From contig NZ_CALIMF010000012.1 in the NCBI RefSeq assembly GCF_938028735.1, positions 1 to 64,000 on the forward strand: a stretch of 64,000 bases of DNA, given 5' to 3'. Shown here in pieces: positions 32,929-39,984 of the stretch (within the stretch, counting starts at the first letter, position 1; every line of letters starts with the position of its first letter). The notes below the pieces were generated by a model. The model saw nothing but the letters and a program-made list of their open reading frames with translations. It ran no database searches and had not been told where the DNA came from. The DNA is from an uncultured Thermanaerothrix sp. (GTDB taxonomy: Bacteria > Chloroflexota > Anaerolineae > Anaerolineales > Anaerolineaceae). Position numbers and translations under genes: made by a program.

Positions 32929-34401
32929 ATGCCGTTTCCCATTCTTAGCGCCATTGTGCTGACACCGCTCCTGGCCGGGTTGATCTTGCTTTGTCTCCCT
33001 GCCGAACAACATGACTGGGTACGCCGGATAGCGTTGATCGCGGCCACGCTGGTTTTGGGACTGTCCTTCGGACTCTACCTCGGTTATGACACGGGCATGG
33101 GTGGGTATCAATTCATTGAGCGCTATCCCTGGTTACCCGACTTGGGGATTTCATATGCTGTGGGGGTTGATGGGTTTAGCCTGCCCATGGTTCTTCTGGG
33201 AGCGTTAGTGCTTTTCTCCGGTGTCTTGGTTTCGTGGAACATAGAGGAACGCCCGCGCGAGTTCTTTGCTTTTATGATGTTTCTGGCGACCAGCATTTTA
33301 GGGGTTTTTGTTTCCCTCGATCTCTTTCTATTGTTCTTCTTTTTTGAAATTGCCGTGTTTCCAAAGTATTTGATGATTGTGTTGTGGGGCTATCCCAAGA
33401 CCCGGGATTACGGGGGTATGAAGTTGACCCTGTACTTGTTTATCGGCTCAATGCTCGCTCTGGTAGGCGCCCTGGCTTTATATTTCAATTCGGGGCTGCG
33501 AACCTTTGATCTCTTGGCGCTGGAGAAAGCTGGCTTTCCGGTAGCCTTTCAGCGCTTTTGGTTCCCCTTCATTTTTCTGGGTTTTGCCATATTGGGCGGC
33601 ATTTTCCCCTTTCATAGTTGGGCACCTGATGGTCATGTTGCGGCGCCCACAGCGATCTCGATGTTACTGGCGGGCGTGGAAATGAAGGTGGGGGCTTTTG
33701 CTGCCCTTCGGGCGGGCATTATGCTATTGCCGGAAGGGGCAGTCTTTTGGTCGCCGCTGATCCTCGCCCTGGCCACGGTTAATGTGGTCTATGGGGCAGC
33801 CATTGCCATGGTACAAACAGATTTCAAGTATGTGATTGGTTTTTCCTCGGTTTCACATATGGGGCTGGTTCTGATCGGATTTGCCAGTCTTAACCGGGAG
33901 GGATTGATGGGGGCGGGCTTGCAGATGTTTTCCCATGGCGTGATGACGGCGCTTTTCTTTGCCATTGTGGGTATGGTTTATGATCGGGCACACACCCGGG
34001 ATATTCCCGCTCTGGGGGGGCTGGTACGCGTCATGCCTTGGGCGGCTGTTGGTTTCATCATTTCGGGTCTGGTTTCGATGGGAATGCCCGGCTTTTCGGG
34101 TTTTGTGGCTGAATTTCCTGTCTTCCTGGGCGCCTGGCAGCGTGCTCCTTGGGTGGCTGTGATAGCCGTATCGGGTATTATTATTACCTCGGCCTACATT
34201 CTTCTGGTGGTACGGCGCGTTTTCTTTGGCGATATGCCTGCGGCTTTAGTGGGCAAAGTGGGCGATGTGAGCGGCAAGGATAAAGGGGTGATTTTGCTGC
34301 TCTCAGCCATGATGATCCTTTTGGGTTGGTTCCCTTCATTACTGACTCCGCTGGTTGAATCGGGGGTGCGCCATATTCTAGCCCTGGTGGGAGGTGCGTG
34401 A
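32929..34401 (+). CDS. nuoM2: NADH-quinone oxidoreductase subunit M (second copy, diverged)
   Basis: This 490-residue NuoM paralogue keeps Glu140 (FFFFEIAVFPKY), Lys253 (EMKVGAFA) and the late Glu (GFVAEFPVF). In the segment matching AIKVPVWPFH of the first copy it reads AILGGIFPFH, so the central membrane Lys is Leu222. A new Lys146 appears in the Glu140 helix where the first copy has Met151. The two genes are adjacent and in the same operon, which suggests both are built into one complex with four antiporter-like subunits (L, M, M, N). The changed residues mean this subunit may translocate protons differently, or not at all. Confidence 0.93.
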   Translation: MPFPILSAIVLTPLLAGLILLCLPAEQHDWVRRIALIAATLVLGLSFGLYLGYDTGMGGYQFIERYPWLPDLGISYAVGVDGFSLPMVLLGALVLFSGVLVSWNIEERPREFFAFMMFLATSILGVFVSLDLFLLFFFFEIAVFPKYLMIVLWGYPKTRDYGGMKLTLYLFIGSMLALVGALALYFNSGLRTFDLLALEKAGFPVAFQRFWFPFIFLGFAILGGIFPFHSWAPDGHVAAPTAISMLLAGVEMKVGAFAALRAGIMLLPEGAVFWSPLILALATVNVVYGAAIAMVQTDFKYVIGFSSVSHMGLVLIGFASLNREGLMGAGLQMFSHGVMTALFFAIVGMVYDRAHTRDIPALGGLVRVMPWAAVGFIISGLVSMGMPGFSGFVAEFPVFLGAWQRAPWVAVIAVSGIIITSAYILLVVRRVFFGDMPAALVGKVGDVSGKDKGVILLLSAMMILLGWFPSLLTPLVESGVRHILALVGGA

Positions 34402-35862
34402 GTGGTGGCTTCGACCTTGCCTGTAGAGTATATCCGCGCCCTAGTGCCTGAAATTGGATTGCTGGTCCTGGCAGGGGTTGTGCTGGGATGGGATCTATTC
34501 GCTTCGACGACCTCGCGTCAGCGCTGGTTGGGATGGGTAGTTGCAGCGGGTAGTTTGGGAATTGTGGTGTTAAGCCTACTGTTTGCCGTTCCTGCCCCGT
34601 CCCCGCGCCTTTTGTGGGGGGGCGTGCTTCGCCTGGATGAAGTGGGTTTTGTTTTTCGGATGTTGTTTTTAGCTGGGGTGGGCTTGACCGCTCTCTTTGC
34701 CATGCAGGTTAAGGCCCTTTCTGGTAAGGGGGAATTCTTCGCTCTCCTTCTTTTCAGTGGTTTAGGGTTTAGTCTAATGGCCTCAGCGGCGGACATGGTT
34801 ATGCTCTTCCTCGCCATTGAGACGGCCTCTATCCCTCTCTATGTGTTGGCGGGATTCTATCTTCGGGATGTTCGCTCTGCTGAGGCTGGGCTTAAGTATG
34901 TGCTTTTTGGGGCTGTGGCGTCGGCTACGCTGCTGTATGGTCTGAGCCTGCTCTATGGTATGAGTGGGACAACACGCTTGTATGACCTGGATGCTGCCTT
35001 GTATCAGGCCCAGGCTCCCCTCGAGATGGTGATTGTGGCACTGATCTTGGTCTTAGTTGGGTTTGGATTCAAGGTGGCCGCGGTGCCGTTTCACTTCTGG
35101 GCACCAGATGTCTATGAGGGGGCACCCACTCCTGTAACGGGGTATCTTTCTACGGCTTCAAAAGCCGCCGGTTTCGCCGTGTTATTGCGATTCCTGATCA
35201 GTGTGTTTGCCGAACAAACGGCTTTCTGGACGCTTCTAATTGGTATCCTTGCAACGGCCAGTATGCTCGTGGGCAACTACCTGGCTCTAGTTCAATCCAA
35301 TGCTAAGCGGTTGCTGGCCTACTCGTCTATCGCTCATGCCGGCTACATCCTGATTGGAGTGGCCGCCGGGACGCCCCTAGGGGCTACCGGGGCAGTGTAT
35401 TACTTGATTGCGTATCTGGTCACTAATCTAGCCGCATTTGCTATCCTGACAGTCGTGGAGCAGGCGGTTGGCTCTAGTGACCTGAAAGCCCTAGAGGGGT
35501 TGCAGCAGCGTTCGGCCCCTTTGGCACTGGCTATGTTGGCAGCGCTGCTTTCGCTGGGTGGTATACCCCCATTTGCGGGTTTCATTGCTAAATTATTGGT
35601 CTTTGGTTCGGCGATCGAAGCTGGTCAAATCTGGCTGGCCTTTGTGGGCGTGTTTAACTCTATTATTGCGCTTTACTACTACCTGGTAATGCTCAAAACG
35701 ATTTATCGCTTTACGCCGGGTGTGGAACCCATCTCAGGCCTCAGGCCCGCTTGGCGGCTAGCATTGGGGATCTGTGTGGCAGGCATTGTGTTGGTTGGGG
35801 TGTGGATAGCCCCCTGGTATACTTGGGCGGGAAGCGTTGCTCGGGTGTTATGGGTTTATTGA
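34402..35862 (+). CDS. nuoN: NADH-quinone oxidoreductase subunit N
   Basis: This is a 486-residue antiporter-like subunit. Canonical residues are present: Glu in FLAIETASIPLYVL, Lys in GFKVAAVPFHFWAPDVYEGA, Lys in TASKAAGF, and Lys in FAGFIAKLLVF. The GTG start at 34402 abuts the stop of the second nuoM, with GAGGTG close upstream. Its stop codon overlaps the -35 of the atp promoter. Confidence 0.95.
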   Translation: MVASTLPVEYIRALVPEIGLLVLAGVVLGWDLFASTTSRQRWLGWVVAAGSLGIVVLSLLFAVPAPSPRLLWGGVLRLDEVGFVFRMLFLAGVGLTALFAMQVKALSGKGEFFALLLFSGLGFSLMASAADMVMLFLAIETASIPLYVLAGFYLRDVRSAEAGLKYVLFGAVASATLLYGLSLLYGMSGTTRLYDLDAALYQAQAPLEMVIVALILVLVGFGFKVAAVPFHFWAPDVYEGAPTPVTGYLSTASKAAGFAVLLRFLISVFAEQTAFWTLLIGILATASMLVGNYLALVQSNAKRLLAYSSIAHAGYILIGVAAGTPLGATGAVYYLIAYLVTNLAAFAILTVVEQAVGSSDLKALEGLQQRSAPLALAMLAALLSLGGIPPFAGFIAKLLVFGSAIEAGQIWLAFVGVFNSIIALYYYLVMLKTIYRFTPGVEPISGLRPAWRLALGICVAGIVLVGVWIAPWYTWAGSVARVLWVY

Positions 35863-35888
35863 CGTCATTTTTGAGCCCGTGATATAAT
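35859..35888 (+). promoter_or_regulatory. Leaderless promoter of the atp genes
   Basis: TTGACG (35859-35864), 18-nt spacer, perfect TATAAT (35883-35888). The start codon at 35898 is 9 nt past the -10 and no ribosome binding site is present, so the mRNA should be leaderless or nearly so. The -35 overlaps the nuoN stop codon. Confidence 0.8.
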
Positions 35889-35897
35889 CGCAACGTC

Positions 35898-36206
35898 ATG
35901 ACGCGGCCAGATCCTGAGAAGGACCGTAAGCAGCAGATCATCAATCTGACCATCGCTGGTATTGCAGGCCAAGTGGGGTGTTTGACGTTGATCATTGTGC
36001 TGGTCGCAGTGATAGGGGGGATCTGGCTGGATGCGCGCTTGGAGACACGTCCCTGGTTCACTTTGGGTTTATTGGTGCTAAGTGTTCCTATCTCGCTGGC
36101 TGTAATGTTTTATGTGGTAAGGGCGGCGACGGCGAAAATCAAGCCTGTGCCCCCTAAAGCCAAGAAACCCGCGCTGGAGGAGGCAAGCCTTGGAGACGAC
36201 ACGTAA
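35898..36206 (+). CDS. AtpZ/AtpI-like ATP synthase accessory protein
   Basis: This is a 102-residue protein with two membrane segments (about 28-48 and 57-77) and basic ends. Position in front of atpB and the pattern GGIWLDARLETRPWFTLGLL fit the AtpZ/AtpI group, which helps assembly of the c ring or magnesium supply. It is probably translated from a leaderless transcript. The last 17 nt overlap atpB. Confidence 0.8.
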   Translation: MTRPDPEKDRKQQIINLTIAGIAGQVGCLTLIIVLVAVIGGIWLDARLETRPWFTLGLLVLSVPISLAVMFYVVRAATAKIKPVPPKAKKPALEEASLGDDT

Positions 36207-37158
36207 AAAGTGGCGTTGGGGTGTTAATCGTTGGATTGTGCTGGCTTGTATTATTCTGGGTATATTTGCGGTCAACATTGCAGCGCCAGTCCAACCCCAT
36301 ATTCAGGTGGCAGCCGAGAAACTCATTGAGGAACCGCTATTCAATCTTGGCCCATTGGGGGATTTCTATCTGGTCAATACCATCCCAGCACTGCTGTTAG
36401 TAGATCTCATTATCTTGGGGATGGCATGGTCGGTGCGCCGTTCGGTGCGTAAGGGCGATTTGGTACCACGAGGCTTGGCTGGAGCGCTAGAAGCCCTGAT
36501 TGAGATCCTTTATAACTTGACCGAAAGTTCGGCGGGAAAGTGGGCGAAAGCGATTTTCCCTTGGTTTGCTTCAATTTTTCTAGTGGTTTTAATCGCCAAT
36601 TTGATGAAGTTAATCCCCGGCGTAGAAACGATAGGTATCATTCACCATGCCGAAAAGGACGGGCACGCGATCCAGTCCCTGGGAGGGATATGGTATACCC
36701 TAACGCCGGAGAAGGGTGATTATACTCTAACGCCCTTTGTACGTGGTCTTTCCACCGATCTTAATTTCACGGTGGGCTTAGCGTTGGTCTCGGTGTTTAT
36801 GACGCAAGTGATTGGCGTTCGGGCGCAAGGGTGGCGTTATTTTCTAAAGTTTTTCAATGTAACAACGTTGTTTTCACGGCCTTTCTTTGGGGCGATTGAT
36901 TTCCTGGTGGGGTTGCTTGAAACGATTTCCGAACTAGCGAAGATTCTCTCGTTCTCATTCCGATTGTTCGGAAATATGTTTGCTGGTTTTGTGCTGATTG
37001 CTCTGGTAGGTACCCTGTTGCCGGTCTTTATTCCCTCGTTTGTATATCTGTTTGAGGCGTTTATTGCCGTGATTCAGGCTTTTGTTTTTGGCATGCTAAC
37101 CATGGTGTTCATGGCTCAAGCCACGCGCGGGCACGGTGGCGAGAGTGAGCACCATTAA
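36190..37158 (+). CDS. atpB: ATP synthase Fo subunit a
   Basis: This 322-residue protein has the conserved late helices of subunit a, including the essential Arg in LSFSFRLFGNMFAGF and the Gln-containing AVIQAFVFGMLTMVF. An extended segment with a His-rich turn (IIHHAEKDGHA) lies between early helices. It starts with TTG at 36190, preceded by GGAGGAGG inside the upstream gene. It forms the proton path with the c ring. Confidence 0.95.
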   Translation: METTRKKWRWGVNRWIVLACIILGIFAVNIAAPVQPHIQVAAEKLIEEPLFNLGPLGDFYLVNTIPALLLVDLIILGMAWSVRRSVRKGDLVPRGLAGALEALIEILYNLTESSAGKWAKAIFPWFASIFLVVLIANLMKLIPGVETIGIIHHAEKDGHAIQSLGGIWYTLTPEKGDYTLTPFVRGLSTDLNFTVGLALVSVFMTQVIGVRAQGWRYFLKFFNVTTLFSRPFFGAIDFLVGLLETISELAKILSFSFRLFGNMFAGFVLIALVGTLLPVFIPSFVYLFEAFIAVIQAFVFGMLTMVFMAQATRGHGGESEHH

Positions 37159-37221
37159 AGCGATAGGAATTTCAGGTACAAACTTTGATAACCTAAATTC
37201 ATCCAGAGGAGGCGCTTTAAC

Positions 37222-37458
37222 ATGACGGGTGATATCATCCTGGCGGCAAAGTTTATCGGTGCGGGTCTCTCCATGATCGGTGCTTTGGGAGCAGGGGTTG
37301 GTATTGGTTTGAGCGTTCAGGGGGCGTTACAGGGTATGGCACGCAACCCCGATGCTTATGGTAACCTGCTCACGAACATGATTCTGGGCATTGCGTTTTC
37401 GGAAGCCATTGCTATTTACTGTTTGGTGATTGCTTTCTTGATGCTCTTTGTGCTCTAA
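37222..37458 (+). CDS. atpE: ATP synthase Fo subunit c
   Basis: This 78-residue hairpin protein has the glycine motif GAGVGIGL (23-30), polar loop ARNPDA and the proton-carrying Glu61 in FSEAIAIY. The residue after Glu is Ala and no Gln/Ser sodium motif is seen, so proton coupling is expected. A 63-nt gap after atpB carries the AGAGGAGG ribosome binding site, consistent with higher expression. Confidence 0.96.
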   Translation: MTGDIILAAKFIGAGLSMIGALGAGVGIGLSVQGALQGMARNPDAYGNLLTNMILGIAFSEAIAIYCLVIAFLMLFVL

Positions 37459-37481
37459 TTCCTCAAGCAAAGGAGTGAGCC

Positions 37482-38225
37482 TTGGAAAAGTTAGGGATTA
37501 ACCTGGGATTATTATTTGTTCAGATCCTTAGTTTCATCGTGATGGTGGTGGTTTTGCGTGCTTGGGTATTTAAGCCGCTTATGGCCCAGTTGGAAAAACG
37601 CCGCAAAATTGTGGCGCAAGGTTTGGAGGATGCGCGGGTAGCGGCAGAAGCACGCGCTAATGCGGAGAAAGAGGCCAGTCGCATTATTGCGGAAGCCCAA
37701 GCAAAAGCGGCCGAGATTGTGCGCGAGGCGACCGAACGCGCTGAGGCGGTAGCACGGGAAGTGCGGGTGGCGCAGGAAGAGGAACTGCGTAAACAGCGTG
37801 AGCAGGCTCTGGCCGAATTGGAGCAGGAGCGTCATCGGGTTTTAAGCGAAATGCGGGGACAGATTGCCGCTCTGGCCATTGCTGCAACCCAAAAACTTAT
37901 TAAAGAAACCCTCGATGAGCAACGCCAGCGCGCTTTACTAGAGGAGTTCTTCTCCGGTGTACGGGGAGGCAAGGTTGTGGTGCTCGAGAATGAAACCCTA
38001 GCAGGTGGTGGAGGTGCAGCGGAGGTGACCAGTGCCCTGCCCTTGACCCCTGAAGAACAAGAGGTGGTCAAGCAAGATATCCTGGCCCGTTTGGGAGGAA
38101 GCGCTTCGGTCACTTTCCGCGTGGACCCCTCGATTCTGGGTGGTCTGATCGTTCGGGTCGGGGATCGGATCATTGATGGTTCGGTGGCTGGGCAGTTGCA
38201 GAATCTGCGACAGCATTTGCAGTAA
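37482..38225 (+). CDS. atpF: ATP synthase subunit b fused to the C-terminal domain of delta
   Basis: This 247-residue protein begins as ordinary subunit b: one membrane helix (8-28), a long charged coiled coil, and the b C-terminus with EMRGQIAALAIAATQKLI (to about 160). After a Gly-rich linker (GGGGA), residues about 178-247 match the C-terminal domain of subunit delta/OSCP: TSALPLTPEEQEVVKQ, then PSILGGLIVRVGDRIIDGSV. The N-terminal helical domain of delta, which normally binds the alpha subunits, is absent, and no separate atpH follows. The start is TTG at 37482 after AAAGGAG. The genes for alpha, gamma, beta and epsilon are not here. Confidence 0.92.
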   Translation: MEKLGINLGLLFVQILSFIVMVVVLRAWVFKPLMAQLEKRRKIVAQGLEDARVAAEARANAEKEASRIIAEAQAKAAEIVREATERAEAVAREVRVAQEEELRKQREQALAELEQERHRVLSEMRGQIAALAIAATQKLIKETLDEQRQRALLEEFFSGVRGGKVVVLENETLAGGGGAAEVTSALPLTPEEQEVVKQDILARLGGSASVTFRVDPSILGGLIVRVGDRIIDGSVAGQLQNLRQHLQ

Positions 38226-38274
38226 GTCGGGCTGCTTAAGCCCCTATTCATGATGTCGTGTGTTTTCCTCTTTT

Positions 38275-38302
38275 ACCCCTGTCTTTCCTGACGGGGGTTT
38301 TG
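38275..38302 (+). terminator. Terminator of the atp genes
   Basis: ACCCC and GTC pair with GAC and GGGGT (one bulged T), followed by TTTTG. It closes the cluster after the b-delta gene, confirming that no F1 genes follow. Confidence 0.65.
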
Positions 38303-38330
38303 TTATGAAAGGGTTTTGAGAGACCAGCGT

Positions 38331-39932
38331 ATGCCATATGCTCCCGTAGCCATTGTGCCTCAGTCTGTAGCCCTGGCCGATCTCCTTCTCCAAACACCGG
38401 TTAAGATTCTAACTCCTGGGCCCATTCCCCAAGTGTGGATTCGTGGCATTTGTATGGACTCGCGCGATGCCTTCCCGGGATGCCTCTTTGTGGCACTTCC
38501 AGGCACTACCACCGATGGTCACCAGTTTATTCCCCAGGCGATCCAGAATGGAGCGGTAGTTGTTATTGGCACCCGACCTCACGCCACACAATCATGGCCG
38601 GTTCCCTATCTTCAAGTGCCAGATGCGCGCTTTGCGCTGGCTTATCTTGCGGCGGCGCTTTACGGCTTCCCCGCCCGTGCTATGACCATTATTGGGGTGA
38701 CCGGCACGGATGGAAAAACCACCACCACCAATTTGATCTATCAAATTTTGTTGGCGGCGGGGCTAAAGGCTGGGATGATCTCGACGGTCAATGCCGTCAT
38801 TGGAGACCAGGTATTGGATACCGGTTTTCATGTGACCACACCAGAAGCGCTAGATGTGCAGCGCTATCTGGCGCAAATGCGCGCGGCGGGGCTCACTCAT
38901 GCGGTACTGGAGGCCACCTCGCACGGTCTGGCGCAGGATCGGGTCACGGCATGTGAATTTGATATTGCTGTTGTCACCAATATCACCCATGAACATCTTG
39001 ACTATCACGGGTCTTATGAAGCCTACCGAGCGGCTAAAGCGCGTTTGTTTCAATTCCTGGAGACAACACTACCCAAAGCGCAAGGGAATCCGCGCTTGGC
39101 GGTGCTGAATCGTGAAGACGCCTCTTACGCTTTTCTGAACGATCTGGTGAAAGGACGGAAGGTGACCTATGGTCTTCAACCGGACAATGATGTGTGGGCA
39201 GAAGCCATCCGCCAGGATGCTGAAGGATTGACCTTTGTGGTTCATGCGGGCAAGCAGAAATTTCCCATCTACAGCCCATTAATTGGTGAGTACAATGTCT
39301 ACAACATCCTGGCTGCCGTTTCGGCCACCCTGTTGGGACTGGACCTGGATCCGGAAGCAGTGCGCGTGGGGGTGGCTACTCTGAAAAGCATTCCCGGACG
39401 CATGGAGCGCATTGATATGGGGCAGAATTTTTGGGCAATTGTAGATTTTGCTCACACGCCGAACGCTCTCAAACGTGCTTTGCAAACCGTGCGTCAGTTG
39501 ACTTCAGGGCGCGTTATCGCAATCTTTGGATCAGCCGGATTGCGAGATCGAGAGAAGCGTCGGCTAATGGCTGCCGAATCGGCCCGTCTGGCTGATATCA
39601 CGATCCTAACCGCTGAAGATCCGCGTACCGAGTCGCTTGAGGAAATACTGAACGTGATGTTGCAGGCAGCAGTGCAAGGGGGGGCTGTGGAAGGTGAGAC
39701 GGTGTTTCGTGTACCTGATCGGGGCGAAGCTATCCGGTTGGGGGTGCGAATGGCACACCCCGGCGATGTTGTCATTGCCCTGGGTAAAGGGCACGAACAA
39801 TCTATGTGCTTTGGCACGGTGGAATATCCTTGGGATGATCGCCTGGCAATGCGGGCGGCACTGGCTGAGCGTCTAGGGATACCAGGCTATGCCATGCCTT
39901 ACCTACCCACGCAAGACAATTTTGCTTCATGA
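38331..39932 (+). CDS. murE: UDP-MurNAc-tripeptide synthetase MurE
   Basis: This is a 533-residue Mur ligase. It has the N-terminal UDP-binding domain (MDSRDAFPGCLFVALPG), the P-loop GVTGTDGKTTT, the carbamylated-Lys region HGSYEAYRAAKARLF, and the C-terminal domain with ALGKGHEQ. The motif that reads DNPR in meso-diaminopimelate enzymes reads EDPR here (AEDPRTE), so the third amino acid added to the cell-wall peptide may not be meso-DAP; ornithine or lysine are options known in related phyla. The start is uncertain between ATG 38331 and TTG 38316. It stands alone, with no other mur genes nearby. Confidence 0.92.
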   Translation: MPYAPVAIVPQSVALADLLLQTPVKILTPGPIPQVWIRGICMDSRDAFPGCLFVALPGTTTDGHQFIPQAIQNGAVVVIGTRPHATQSWPVPYLQVPDARFALAYLAAALYGFPARAMTIIGVTGTDGKTTTTNLIYQILLAAGLKAGMISTVNAVIGDQVLDTGFHVTTPEALDVQRYLAQMRAAGLTHAVLEATSHGLAQDRVTACEFDIAVVTNITHEHLDYHGSYEAYRAAKARLFQFLETTLPKAQGNPRLAVLNREDASYAFLNDLVKGRKVTYGLQPDNDVWAEAIRQDAEGLTFVVHAGKQKFPIYSPLIGEYNVYNILAAVSATLLGLDLDPEAVRVGVATLKSIPGRMERIDMGQNFWAIVDFAHTPNALKRALQTVRQLTSGRVIAIFGSAGLRDREKRRLMAAESARLADITILTAEDPRTESLEEILNVMLQAAVQGGAVEGETVFRVPDRGEAIRLGVRMAHPGDVVIALGKGHEQSMCFGTVEYPWDDRLAMRAALAERLGIPGYAMPYLPTQDNFAS

Positions 39933-39937
39933 AATTA

Positions 39938-39967
39938 ACACCCCCGCCTGAATTTCAGCGGGGGTGT
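39938..39967 (-). terminator. Terminator shared by murE and pnp
   Basis: A 10-bp perfect stem ACACCCCCGC/GCGGGGGTGT. On the minus strand it is followed by TTAATTT, so it mainly terminates pnp; on the plus strand it may block read-through from murE. Confidence 0.7.
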
Positions 39968-39984
39968 GCATTGACGCGCCAAGG

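Noticed and set aside
31379-34401. Tandem NuoM genes as parts of an Mrp-type antiporter
   Set aside because: They lie in one cluster with nuoA, nuoH, nuoJ, nuoK, nuoL and nuoN, and no Mrp-specific small subunits are present.
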